Shown here: positions 1 to 7,778 of the stretch, piece after piece | Numbering within the stretch: the stretch's first letter is position 1 | How the letters are laid out: every line of letters starts with the position of its first letter | Assembly: GCA_964385305.1 (NCBI GenBank) | Contig: CAYLOP010000010.1 | Location: 1 to 45,456 of the forward strand | Direction of reading: 5' to 3' | Length of the DNA stretch: 45,456 nt | Source: CAYLOP01 sp964385305 | Lineage (GTDB): Bacteria > Chloroflexota > Anaerolineae > Anaerolineales > E44-bin32 | The notes under the pieces: model-generated | Seen by the model: only the letters and a program-made list of their open reading frames with translations | What the model was told of the DNA's origin: nothing | The model's database searches: none | Made by a program: the position numbers and the translations under genes

Positions 1-1
1 C

Positions 2-247
2 TTGAGTGAGAATCCACTTATCCTATACCCTCTCGCGTTGATCAGTAGTTTTGGTGTAGTTCTACTCTTAACTTACTTATACGCGATGGTGATCATCAGC
101 CTGTTTCGACGCGAGAACCGTGCACAAAGCTGGCGAGATCTTATCCTGCCGTTCTTAGTCGGGCTCACGATTGCCATCCTGCAAATTGTCCTAATTGACC
201 TGGGTAGGTTTTGGCTCACAGGCACGTGGGATGGGTTCCAGATATAG
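2..247 (+). CDS. Small two-helix membrane protein, possibly 5'-truncated by the window edge
   Basis: An 81-residue hydrophobic protein read from a TTG at base 2. Two membrane segments are visible (about residues 8-33 and 48-70), separated by a short basic loop rich in Arg. I do not recognise a family. Only one base lies upstream in the window, so the true start may be further 5' and the gene may be partial. Its TAG stop is followed at once by AGGAGG, the ribosome binding site of the next gene, so the two are probably co-transcribed. Function unknown. Confidence 0.55.
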   Translation: MSENPLILYPLALISSFGVVLLLTYLYAMVIISLFRRENRAQSWRDLILPFLVGLTIAILQIVLIDLGRFWLTGTWDGFQI

Positions 248-259
248 AGGAGGCTGGCA

Positions 260-829
260 TTGGACGCATTAGGTGGATTGTTTGGCGCATTCGGCCTTTC
301 AGCAAGCGCGGGCTTGAACGCGTATCTGCCCTTGCTGATCGTGGCTTTTATGGCGCGCTTCACAGCCTGGATCAAACTAGCCTCACCGTGGGATGCCTTA
401 AGCAGTTGGTGGGTGATCGCCGTTTTGATTGTGCTGGGGGTTGTTGAATTCTTTGCCGACAAGATCCCGGTAGTCAATCACATCAATGATGGCATCCAGA
501 CCATCATACGACCTGTTGCAGGGGCTATACTTTTCGCCGCAAGCGCAAATGTGATCACCGATATCCATCCGATCCTGGCGTTGATCGCTGGCCTATTCGT
601 GGCGGGGAGCGTGCACGCTGTGAAAACGGTTGCCGTGAGACCTGCGGTGACCGCGACAACGAGTGGAACAGCCAACATCCCTGTGAGCATCGCGGAGGAC
701 GTAGTTGCTACAACGCTCTCCATCATCTCGGTTGTGCTGCCCGTAGTGATTGCAGCGCTCATCATCCTGGTCACAGCATTTATCGTGTGGTGGCTCTGGC
801 GTCGGGCTAACGCGCAACGCGCAAGATAA
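260..829 (+). CDS. DUF4126 family membrane protein
   Basis: A 189-residue, very hydrophobic protein with about five membrane segments. The N-terminus (GLSASAGLNAYLPL, residues 12-25) and the FFADKIPVVNHIND stretch (about 64-77) are typical of DUF4126 proteins, which have no established function. The start is TTG at 260, supported by AGGAGG at 248-253 with a 6-base spacer. It lies 12 bases after the small membrane protein upstream and is likely in the same transcript. It converges on the DUF402 gene on the other strand; a GGAGCA/TGCTCC inverted repeat lies between them but has no T run. Confidence 0.8.
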   Translation: MDALGGLFGAFGLSASAGLNAYLPLLIVAFMARFTAWIKLASPWDALSSWWVIAVLIVLGVVEFFADKIPVVNHINDGIQTIIRPVAGAILFAASANVITDIHPILALIAGLFVAGSVHAVKTVAVRPAVTATTSGTANIPVSIAEDVVATTLSIISVVLPVVIAALIILVTAFIVWWLWRRANAQRAR

Positions 830-891
830 GCGCGCTTCATATCAGACAATGATCCAGGAGCACCAATACGCTATGCTCAATGCTGCTCCGA

Positions 892-1377
892 TTACAATTT
901 CAAGATTGTATCGCTAGCAAAAGGGGATTTTCGCTCGGAGGCCAGAGCTTGGAGATGGCCCAAAGTACGAAGAGCGTTCGCATGCTCTTCTGGATGAAGT
1001 TCCAATTGGGCAAATTCATCCTCATCGAGGACATGCATGCTCCCATCTGGAAGAACGATGAGGTCCAGCGCCAGATCCTCGGCATACACATGTCCCTTTT
1101 CGATGTTCGCCGGGCGGGTGATGTTACAGTACCATCCCTTTAGGTGGTTGTCGCCGGCGTCGTAGATCGCGAAGATGTTGTACCAGCGATCACGATAGAA
1201 AGTTTCGATAAATTGATCGCCCCTCCGGATGTGCAGGCCGTGAAATTCCACATCGTCGCGATCGAAGTATGCCACAAGCATTACGCTTGAGCCATCCTTA
1301 CGTACTAGGGTGCCGGTGTATCGCCACAACTCACGACCACGATCATCCAGTTTGTGGACGGTTATCGTCTCATTCAT
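892..1377 (-). CDS. DUF402 (FomD/Ntdp-like) phosphatase-family protein, last gene of the thiamine operon
   Basis: A 161-residue protein. The core YFDRDDVEFHGL, the GWYCNITRP segment and the acidic run DLALDLIVLPDG...LDEDEF match DUF402. Characterised members are metal-dependent phosphatases acting on nucleotides (nucleoside di/triphosphatase) or a cytidylyl-phosphonate (FomD). The ATG at 1377 overlaps the TGA stop of the ABC ATPase gene by 4 bases (ATGA), which fixes the start; a longer upstream reading to 1506 would lie inside the ATPase gene and has no support. Its coupling to a TPP-riboswitch operon suggests a role with thiamine phosphates or phosphorylated intermediates, but that is inference; the substrate cannot be read from sequence. 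Confidence 0.85.
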   Translation of the reverse strand: MNETITVHKLDDRGRELWRYTGTLVRKDGSSVMLVAYFDRDDVEFHGLHIRRGDQFIETFYRDRWYNIFAIYDAGDNHLKGWYCNITRPANIEKGHVYAEDLALDLIVLPDGSMHVLDEDEFAQLELHPEEHANALRTLGHLQALASERKSPFASDTILKL

Positions 1378-2411
1378 CGAAAGATCTGCACGGCTTCCAG
1401 TGGGTTGAAGCTCAACTGCACCTGTTCTCCCTCGTTGGGTAAGTCGGTGTTGGATAGGAATTCCAGTGTGAGGGGTACATCCCCAACCCCGATAACGACC
1501 CGACACGTTCCGCCGCGAAATGTACGTTCCACGACAATGCCCTCACGCTTGATTTCTCCCCGATCATTCAAATGCACCGCCTCGGGTCGGACCAGCACAG
1601 TCGCCTGGCCTTCCTCATGGCGTGAGGTTGGAATGCGGCCGAGCGCGGTCTCGATGACATACTGGTCGCCGATTTTACGGATCTGGCCTGGGAAGAGATT
1701 TTGTAGCCCGAGAAAACGGGCGACGAAGAGGGAGGCTGGTTGGTTGTAGATCGTCTGGGGGGTTCCGATCTGTGCCACGCCGCCAGCATTCATCACAACG
1801 ACCTGATCGGCCAGGGAAAAAGCCTCCTCTTGATCATGCGTCACATAGAGGGCGGTCTGGTGCATTTTACGCAGGATCTCGCGCAATTCGAGCATGAGCC
1901 CTTCCCGCAGGGTGCGGTCGAGGGAACCTAGTGGCTCATCGAGCATCAGAAATTGCGGCTGTGGGGCGAGTGAGCGGGCGAGGGCGACACGCTGTTGCTC
2001 GCCTCCAGAGAGAGTGTTCACATCGCGGGCTTCATAGCCCGACAGACCGACAAGCTGTAAGGATTCCAGAACACGCTGCTGAGTCTCTGAAGGCGAGATG
2101 CTGGTCATCCGCAAGCCAAAGGCGATGTTGTTGAAGACGTTCATGTGGGGGAAGAGTGCGTAGTCTTGAAACATGAGTCCAAATCCACGCTGATGAGGGG
2201 GGACGTTTTCCAGAGATTGGCCGTTCCAGAAGACTTCTCCCCTATCCGCAACTTCCAGACCGGCAATGATGGAAAGCAATGTAGATTTGCCGCATCCGCT
2301 TGGACCGAGCACGGCAACAATCTCACCCTCACTAACCGAGAATGAAATGCCGCGCAGTGCGTGGGTATCACTGTACGACTTATGAATATCGGAAACTTGC
2401 AAGTCTTTCAA
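1374..2411 (-). CDS. thiQ: Thiamine-type ABC transporter, ATP-binding protein
   Basis: A 345-residue ATPase of the spermidine/iron/thiamine importer class. Visible motifs: Walker A GPSGCGKST (36-44), Q-loop FQDYALFPH (81-89), signature LSGGEQQR (134-141), Walker B LMLDEP with catalytic Glu159, H-loop TH in YVTHDQEEA, and a C-terminal TOBE-like region (about 240-345). It would energise uptake through the permease encoded 87 bases upstream. The start is TTG at 2411; its ribosome binding site is weak. Thiamine specificity is inferred from the operon (TPP riboswitch, thiamine pyrophosphokinase), since the ATPase alone cannot distinguish thiamine from Fe3+ importers. The stop overlaps the DUF402 start. 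Confidence 0.85.
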   Translation of the reverse strand: MKDLQVSDIHKSYSDTHALRGISFSVSEGEIVAVLGPSGCGKSTLLSIIAGLEVADRGEVFWNGQSLENVPPHQRGFGLMFQDYALFPHMNVFNNIAFGLRMTSISPSETQQRVLESLQLVGLSGYEARDVNTLSGGEQQRVALARSLAPQPQFLMLDEPLGSLDRTLREGLMLELREILRKMHQTALYVTHDQEEAFSLADQVVVMNAGGVAQIGTPQTIYNQPASLFVARFLGLQNLFPGQIRKIGDQYVIETALGRIPTSRHEEGQATVLVRPEAVHLNDRGEIKREGIVVERTFRGGTCRVVIGVGDVPLTLEFLSNTDLPNEGEQVQLSFNPLEAVQIFR

Positions 2412-2498
2412 GGCATAAACGCTTTCGGTGCGCGCTCGATCTGGACACTGTTCTTCCCTTCTCAGTACGTCTCAAGGCTGCTTGAGCCTGCTGGGCCT

Positions 2499-4250
2499 TT
2501 AGAATTCGCCCACCTCAGCAATTCTGAATCGTTCGATTGCCAGCATGCCGGCACCAGTGACCAGCATGAGTATTGTACTCAAGGCCATCGCCTGACCGTA
2601 GTTGAGCGCGCCAGGTTGTGATAGCAGGCGATAGATCGCGATTGGGACGGTAGGATATTCCGGACGGGCGATAAGTGCGGTGGCGCCAAATTCACCCAGG
2701 GAAATGGTGAAGGCGAAGGTGGCTGCCACGAGCAAGGCGCGCCCAACCAATGGAAGGTCAATATGGAGGATCACACGCCGCGGCGAGGCGCCCAGGACAG
2801 ATGCTGCCTGGCGAAGGCGGGGCTGGATGCTCCGCAGCGCGGGCGTCAGGCTGCGTACAACGAATGGCATGGCCACAAGGGTGTGCGCCAGCGGGATGAG
2901 CAGCGGGGAAGCTCGCAGATCGAGCGGGGGCTTCGAGAGCGCCACGATGAAACCAAGCCCCATCGTTACGGCGGAGGTGCCGAGCGGCAGCATGATAATC
3001 GGATCGAGGATTCGACTTGCGAGAGAATCGCGGTCTCGCGCCAACATCCAGGAGGCAGGGAGGCCGAGTGCGAGCGCAAAGAGCACAGTCAGTGCGGCGT
3101 AGCTTAGTGAAATACCGATGGCTGTGGATGGTGGAACGTAGAAGAGTGAGAGACGTCGGTTGACAGAGAGCTCGCGATAGAACTCGAGCGTGAAGCCCCG
3201 TTCCGCCAGTACACCCTGGCCAGGGTCTGGCTCGAGGCGTGTGATGGAGCGCAGCGTCAAGGCGGCGAGCGGCGTTATAAGCAGAGCGAGCAGGATGAAG
3301 ATGCTCACACCTGCCGTGAGGCGGCCTCGCATGGTTAGGAGCTTTTGTTGGGTATATCGACGCGGGCGCAGAGAGAGAGGGCGAGATAGACGCGTGGCGA
3401 GCCGTGTATAGATTATCGTGAGCGTAAGATTGCAGATGAGTTGCAGCACCGAGAGCGCTCCTGCCATGGGCAGATTGAACAAGCTGATGGCCTGGTAATA
3501 GATTTCAACTTCAAGCGTCGCGAAATGTGGTCCTCCCAATACAAGGATGACCCCGAAGGAAGTGAAATCGAAGATGAAAACAAGCAGCGCAGCGGCGGCA
3601 AGCGCTGGCAGGAGGAGCGGAAAGGTGACATGCCGAAGCAGTTTCCATCGATTTGCTCCAAGCACTTTGGCAGCAGCACCGATGCGCGGGTCGATATGGG
3701 CCCAAAAATCGCCGACCATACGCAATACGATCGTGGTGTTGTAGAAGATGTGGGCCGCGAGGATGGCGTACAGAGTGTTTGTGAATTGAATGGGCGGCGT
3801 GGGCAGGTTGAACAGCGCCATGAGTCCGGCGTTGATCCAACCCCTTGGACCCAACGTGGCATTGAAAGCGGCCGCTACAACCAGGGTCGGCAAGACGAAG
3901 GGGATTCCGGTGAGCGCCTGGAGCAAGGATTTGCCGCGGAAATCATAGCGCGCGAAAAGATAGGCTCCGGGCAAGCCGATGATCAATGTTAGTATGGTTG
4001 AAAGTGTGGCTTGCCATAGGGTGAACCAGAAGACGCCCCGGATGGATGCAGAGGAGAGCGCTTCGATAAATGGCGCCACTAGGCGGTCAGACCCTCTGGA
4101 AAAACTCACCTGCAGGATGCTTAAAAGCGGGTACAGGTAGAACAAGAGCAAGAATAGGATCGGCGCGATCCAGAGGAATAGAGGGAGATAGGCACTCCTT
4201 CCATTGCCCTTTTGTGCTTGGTTGGAAACGCTACCCAGGAGCTGCTTCAC
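2499..4250 (-). CDS. thiP: Thiamine-type ABC transporter, fused two-domain permease
   Basis: A 583-residue integral membrane protein with about twelve helices, made of two BPD_transp_1 halves (roughly residues 60-270 and 350-570), as in ThiP and FbpB. Each half has an EAA loop ahead of its last helices (AAKVLGANRWKLL in the first, AASVLGASPRRVI in the second) for docking to the ATPase. A GTG at 4250 overlaps the TGA of the binding-protein gene as GTGA and is preferred; an ATG 21 bases upstream would lengthen the overlap. ThiP is distinguished from iron permeases here only by operon context. It lies downstream of the TPP riboswitch, so it should be repressed when TPP is plentiful. Confidence 0.87.
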   Translation of the reverse strand: MKQLLGSVSNQAQKGNGRSAYLPLFLWIAPILFLLLFYLYPLLSILQVSFSRGSDRLVAPFIEALSSASIRGVFWFTLWQATLSTILTLIIGLPGAYLFARYDFRGKSLLQALTGIPFVLPTLVVAAAFNATLGPRGWINAGLMALFNLPTPPIQFTNTLYAILAAHIFYNTTIVLRMVGDFWAHIDPRIGAAAKVLGANRWKLLRHVTFPLLLPALAAAALLVFIFDFTSFGVILVLGGPHFATLEVEIYYQAISLFNLPMAGALSVLQLICNLTLTIIYTRLATRLSRPLSLRPRRYTQQKLLTMRGRLTAGVSIFILLALLITPLAALTLRSITRLEPDPGQGVLAERGFTLEFYRELSVNRRLSLFYVPPSTAIGISLSYAALTVLFALALGLPASWMLARDRDSLASRILDPIIMLPLGTSAVTMGLGFIVALSKPPLDLRASPLLIPLAHTLVAMPFVVRSLTPALRSIQPRLRQAASVLGASPRRVILHIDLPLVGRALLVAATFAFTISLGEFGATALIARPEYPTVPIAIYRLLSQPGALNYGQAMALSTILMLVTGAGMLAIERFRIAEVGEF

Positions 4251-5329
4251 CGCAATACAGTCTCCGTCCATGCTTGAATCCAGGCCTCCCGATTTTGCGT
4301 GATCATAGCGGGTTCTACGATCGCCGTCTTCTCGGGAATAACGGCATGCTTCACAAACACCTCGGGGAGCTGCGCATCTGGATTGACCGGAAAGACAAAC
4401 ATTTGGAGGGGCAAGTCACTTTGAAACGCGGGCGATAGCATGAAATCGATCCACGCCCGGGCAAGTTCGCGGTTTTCCGTACCTTTCAGAATGCCCACGA
4501 ACTCGATTTGCCGGAAGCAAGTCTCTGGTGCGACGACGGCCGCAGTGGGTGACTCATCGATGGGCTCTTCAGAGAAGTAGACTTCGGCTGGCGGGCTGGA
4601 GCCGTAGGAAACAACGATCGGGCGCGACCCGCCCCAGCGGCTGAACTCGGTATAGTATGCAGTATTCCAATCATTCACAACCAAGACATCGTTCTCGACC
4701 AGCCCTTGCCAGAACGCAAGGTAGTTATCCTGCCCAAATTTACCGATCGTCGCAAGCAGAAACGCCAGTCCGGGCGAGGAAGTGGCTGGGTTTTCGACGA
4801 CCAACATCCCTCGATACGTGGGCAATAACAGGTCATCCAGCGACTGTGGGGGTTCGAGATCGAGTTCTTCAAGCTGGGCTTTATCGTAATTGAGACAGAC
4901 GTCCCCGTAGTCCACAGGCAAAGCGCGGGCTTGCGGATCCAGTTCGAAGGAATCCGGGATTTGTTCCAACAAAGGGGATGCGTAGGATTCGAAAATATCT
5001 TCCTGAAGCGCACGGCTGAGGAAGGTGTTGTCGATTCCATAGAAGACGTCTGCGAGCGGGTTGTCTGCGGAGAGGATGGCTTTGTTAACCGCGGTTCCAG
5101 TATCGCCGGCTTCCAAGAATTTCACAGTGGCTGAATGTGTGGCCTCAAAAGCTGCCACAACATCCTCGGAGATGCTGAACGAATCGTGAGTCATCACCGT
5201 CAACACGGTTGGGGCTTTTTGTGGTTCGCCCGATTCCGGGCTCGCCGGGTATGTTGGGGTGTTGGGCTGGCTGCAAGCCGTGCAAATGGAAGCGATGAGG
5301 ATGAGAAACACATCTTGTTTCTTAAACAT
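4247..5329 (-). CDS. thiB: Thiamine-type ABC transporter, substrate-binding lipoprotein
   Basis: A 360-residue extracytoplasmic solute-binding protein of the ThiB/TbpA and iron-binding class. An N-terminal hydrophobic segment ends in a Cys-rich lipobox-like sequence (ICTAC, about residues 15-19), followed by a Ser/Pro/Thr-rich linker, so it is probably a lipoprotein. The body begins LTVMTHDSFSISEDVV, closely resembling the ThiB opening, and continues with LPVDYGDVCLNYDK and PIVVSYGSSPPAEV. It starts 3 bases after the thiamine pyrophosphokinase stop, with the Shine-Dalgarno (GGTGGAG) inside that gene's end. It should deliver thiamine or its phosphates to the permease. Confidence 0.88.
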   Translation of the reverse strand: MFKKQDVFLILIASICTACSQPNTPTYPASPESGEPQKAPTVLTVMTHDSFSISEDVVAAFEATHSATVKFLEAGDTGTAVNKAILSADNPLADVFYGIDNTFLSRALQEDIFESYASPLLEQIPDSFELDPQARALPVDYGDVCLNYDKAQLEELDLEPPQSLDDLLLPTYRGMLVVENPATSSPGLAFLLATIGKFGQDNYLAFWQGLVENDVLVVNDWNTAYYTEFSRWGGSRPIVVSYGSSPPAEVYFSEEPIDESPTAAVVAPETCFRQIEFVGILKGTENRELARAWIDFMLSPAFQSDLPLQMFVFPVNPDAQLPEVFVKHAVIPEKTAIVEPAMITQNREAWIQAWTETVLR

Positions 5330-5332
5330 GCA

Positions 5333-5992
5333 CTATCTCCACCTTTCTTCAGGGTTATGAATCACGATGCATGCCAACACGCCTTCGCGGAGGTGAACTG
5401 CGGCGGCTTCTCTCAGAAAGACATTGCTGACGCCGCGCGTAGATCCGAAGATCAAAGACTCACCGCGCAGAGGGTATTCCAAACCTTCCGTGGAAACTCC
5501 AAGCGCATCGCCGGCCAACGGGATAAGAGAGACAATATCACCGGGATGACCTCGAAATGTATGTGTCTCTCCAGCCTGAATGATGGTTGCGGTTTGTGGA
5601 CCACTTGTAATCCACACCCGTGCTTTATTCATCACGGGGAGGGCGGGAAGGAGCATGTTGGCGAGGGATTGATCCCACCGCTCGCCCATGCCTCCGAAAA
5701 TAACAATCTCCACCGCGCCCGCATCGATAGCGTAGCGCAAGGCGAGCTCAAGATCGGTTTCGTCCTTTTGCGCCGGATGGGGTATTACCTCGGCGCCGGC
5801 TTGTTCGAGGGTATGGCGCTGCTGCGGGTTGAGGGAGTCGAAATCCCCGATCAACACATCTGGTGTGATGCCAAGCGCCAGGCAATGCTGCGCGCCACCA
5901 TCGGCCGCAATGATCCAATCATCCTCCAATAGCTTGGCGCGATCGAGGTCGGGGTAGAGAAAAGAGCCATTCGCAAAAATAGCTGCTCGCAA
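5333..5992 (-). CDS. thiN: Thiamine pyrophosphokinase
   Basis: A 219-residue cytosolic kinase that transfers pyrophosphate from ATP to thiamine to make TPP. Family motifs: AADGGAQHCLALGITPD (29-45), the metal-binding GDFDSL (49-54), and KDETDLELAL (76-85). Length matches the family. It is the first gene after the TPP riboswitch and heads the thiamine uptake operon, so imported thiamine would be activated by the same transcript. The start is TTG at 5992, placed by GGAGGG at 5999-6004 with a 6-base spacer; that Shine-Dalgarno is also the 3' arm of the riboswitch expression-platform hairpin. Translation is therefore probably controlled directly by TPP. Confidence 0.92.
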   Translation of the reverse strand: MRAAIFANGSFLYPDLDRAKLLEDDWIIAADGGAQHCLALGITPDVLIGDFDSLNPQQRHTLEQAGAEVIPHPAQKDETDLELALRYAIDAGAVEIVIFGGMGERWDQSLANMLLPALPVMNKARVWITSGPQTATIIQAGETHTFRGHPGDIVSLIPLAGDALGVSTEGLEYPLRGESLIFGSTRGVSNVFLREAAAVHLREGVLACIVIHNPEERWR

Positions 5993-5996
5993 AAAG

Positions 5997-6022
5997 ATCC
6001 CTCCTACGCGTTGGGGAGGGAT
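5997..6022 (-). promoter_or_regulatory. thiN leader: Riboswitch expression platform: Shine-Dalgarno-sequestering hairpin with terminator-like U run
   Basis: In the RNA, AUCCCUCC (6022-6015) pairs with GGAGGGAU (6004-5997) over 8 bp with a 10-base loop, followed by C and UUUUU. The 3' arm contains the Shine-Dalgarno of thiN, so the hairpin blocks ribosome binding and could also act as an intrinsic terminator. The 5' arm is equally complementary to GGAGGGAU at 6049-6042 inside the aptamer, giving a clean competing fold. Confidence 0.85.
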
Positions 6023-6035
6023 TCATGGGGGTGGC

Positions 6036-6135
6036 TATTGCATCCCTCCGCCGGTATTATCCGGATCAGGTTCTGTGGGTCGAGGGCACCGAGACCCTCC
6101 TCTCAGCCCGAACATTGGGCTCCCCAAGCAGCTTA
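6036..6135 (-). promoter_or_regulatory. TPP riboswitch aptamer (THI element)
   Basis: The minus strand carries the conserved TPP aptamer signatures in order: the GGGGAGCCC...GGGCUGAGA block (about 6129-6101; CUGAGA at 6106-6101), a variable P3 arm, then ACCUGAUCCGGAUAAUACCGGCGGAGGGA (about 6071-6043). It sits between a sigma70-type promoter and thiN. When TPP binds, the 3' segment GGAGGGAU should be held in the aptamer, releasing the middle segment to pair with the Shine-Dalgarno and shut off the operon. The outer P1 boundaries are approximate. Confidence 0.95.
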
Positions 6136-6156
6136 TGTATTGTGTGTTGTGCTCTT

Positions 6157-6185
6157 AGTATACCTAGCTCGCAGATAAGAATCAA
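6157..6185 (-). promoter_or_regulatory. Promoter of the thiamine operon
   Basis: On the minus strand, TTGATT (6185-6180), a 17-base spacer and TATACT (6162-6157) form a good sigma70-type promoter. Transcription would start around 6150, shortly before the riboswitch aptamer. The 183 bases between this site and the next gene at 6369 show nothing else that I recognise. Confidence 0.7.
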
Positions 6186-6368
6186 GCTGGAAATTTTGCT
6201 TCGCCAGCTTTAACCATTGAGGGATCGCTGATCTCTCGTCTGGCTTCATCAGGTTTGTGTAAATCCTGATCTACCTGGGATGAACATTGCGGTCTTCGAC
6301 GCAGTGTTGATCCTTCCCCGCGCGGAAGTTGGTTGTCTGGTTTGGAGGGGGTGTTTACTCTCGGGTGA

Positions 6369-7019
6369 TTATTCGATCGGTTGACGGTTTACTTCAAAGG
6401 TGCAAGTTGAGTCACCCTGCCCGATGCAGCTCACCTCCTCAACGAGGAAGTGCTTCCCCCCACTAACCCAGAGCAGCGATTCCTGCAACAAACCGACAAG
6501 CATATAGCAGCACGGTGAGTCGGTATGGCGCCCCCAACAGACCGGACAACGCTCAATATGGAAGCATAATTTATCGGGTTTATCTTCCAGATGGACGATC
6601 TGGTCGGAGTATCGGTTGAAGATTTCTGCAAAAGCCTCGGCGCCAGTTCTCAGCTTCATTTTCAAAGGCAGGAGACGGAAAGCCAAGTCGGTCAGCCCTA
6701 AGATATCACTAAATTCCCGTAGCCCATGTGTGAAGCATGCCCTACCCGCTCGCAGGGCTAGACCGCGTCCACTATGCGGTCCATACAGGGTGTCCATGGT
6801 ATCGTGTATATTCCCTACGTCGTTGAAAGGAAAGCAGCGGTCAAAATTGTTTGGGGGATAGTTATTGATCAGGTGGGTAAGCCCGCCCATCTTTAGTACT
6901 GCGTTGATTCCATTGCGACCAAGCACTTCCTCCAGGGATAGGAGGAAGATGCGCCCCATTTTATTCGGATAGTGGAATTCGAAGTTTGTGTGATCGGTAT
7001 CAGTCATTGGCCACTTCAT
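6369..7019 (-). CDS. V4R (4-vinyl reductase) domain sensor protein
   Basis: A 216-residue protein whose C-terminal half matches V4R domains, small-molecule-binding modules found in bacteriochlorophyll enzymes, phenol-responsive regulators and archaeal transcription factors. The final strand GKHFLVEEVSCIGQGDSTCTFEV is diagnostic. A Cys-rich segment (ERCPVCWGR...SPCCY, about 154-172) may bind metal or a cofactor. The N-terminal half contains GRIFLLSLEEVLGRNGINAVL, common in V4R proteins linked to small GTPases. An alternative ATG at 7007 would shorten it by 4 residues; neither start has a clear Shine-Dalgarno. It lies 209 bases after the GTPase on the same strand. The ligand is unknown. Confidence 0.8.
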   Translation of the reverse strand: MKWPMTDTDHTNFEFHYPNKMGRIFLLSLEEVLGRNGINAVLKMGGLTHLINNYPPNNFDRCFPFNDVGNIHDTMDTLYGPHSGRGLALRAGRACFTHGLREFSDILGLTDLAFRLLPLKMKLRTGAEAFAEIFNRYSDQIVHLEDKPDKLCFHIERCPVCWGRHTDSPCCYMLVGLLQESLLWVSGGKHFLVEEVSCIGQGDSTCTFEVNRQPIE

Positions 7020-7228
7020 CGAGGAGTCGCTGGAGATCTATCCGGCAATGTGAGATGCTCGATTGCACCCCTGGCTGCCATACTTTGTAGCGCATGCGCG
7101 AGGTCCGACCCGTTGCAGTTGCTAACGAGCAGCAGCCACAGCGGACCGGGATTTATCAAAATCGCAGCCAAAATTGGGAATGGATTAAGTTGCACGGGTA
7201 AACACCTTGATGAGTTAGATGCTGCTGA

Positions 7229-7765
7229 CTACGTCTCTTTTTTCATGTCTTCCAAGATGCTGTAAAGAAGCTCTAGCAATACCGTCTTCACCGTCTCTTT
7301 GTCCATAGCCACACAGGGGAGCATTTTAATCTTGCTGTCTAGTTTGAGTGCGATGCGAAGATCTTCTACATCCCAAGCATCATCGAGATCTTGTTTGTTG
7401 GCGGCTACGACGTATGGTGTTGGGGCATAAGCACGGAAGGTTTGAAGGATCCCTCTAGCCTCTCGGAAAGTCTCCGGGCGGGCGCTGTCGACCATCACGA
7501 TGAATCCCAGCATGCCTTCAGCGAGGATCTCCCACATGAAGTCAAAGCGTTTCTGCCCTGGAGTCCCAAATAAATACAAAACCAGATCATCATCAACGGT
7601 AATGCGACCAAAGTCCATAGCAACTGTCGTGGTCTCTTTGATGCGTTCACTTTCGGATGAGATCTTGCGTTCCGTGGAGACGACATCGATCTCGCTCACC
7701 GATCGGATGAACGCTGTCTTCCCGCTGTTGAAAGGACCGGTTACGACCATTTTGACGGTTTGCAT
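7229..7765 (-). CDS. Small Ras-like/MglA-type GTPase
   Basis: A 178-residue single-domain GTPase. G1 is GPFNSGKT (10-17), G3 is the altered FGTPGQKRF (66-74, with TPGQ in place of DxxGQ), and G4 is NKQD (123-126). This belongs to the prokaryotic GTPase family usually encoded beside Roadblock/LC7, DUF4388 or V4R proteins and thought to relay signals or organise polarity. Start ATG at 7765 lies 13 bases after the DUF4388 stop, with GAGGAT upstream, so the two are co-expressed. No Roadblock GTPase-activating partner is encoded in the window. Confidence 0.88.
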   Translation of the reverse strand: MQTVKMVVTGPFNSGKTAFIRSVSEIDVVSTERKISSESERIKETTTVAMDFGRITVDDDLVLYLFGTPGQKRFDFMWEILAEGMLGFIVMVDSARPETFREARGILQTFRAYAPTPYVVAANKQDLDDAWDVEDLRIALKLDSKIKMLPCVAMDKETVKTVLLELLYSILEDMKKET

Positions 7766-7778
7766 GAGCGATCCTCGT

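Noticed and set aside
845..891. Bidirectional terminator between the DUF4126 and DUF402 genes
   Set aside because: The GGAGCA/TGCTCC repeat has a 21-base loop and no T run.
892..1506. Longer 204-residue form of the DUF402 protein
   Set aside because: The extra N-terminus lies inside the thiQ coding region and does not resemble the family. The ATGA overlap at 1377 is the natural start.
3441..3992. Plus-strand 183-residue frame within thiP
   Set aside because: Its highly charged, low-quality sequence is antisense to a membrane permease, as expected of a shadow frame.
1374..5329. ABC importer for ferric iron rather than thiamine
   Set aside because: All three subunits fit both classes, but the TPP riboswitch and thiamine pyrophosphokinase in the same transcript favour thiamine.
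5135..5932. Long 265-residue plus-strand frame across thiB and thiN
   Set aside because: It lies antisense to two well-supported thiamine genes, has no family resemblance and crosses their junction.
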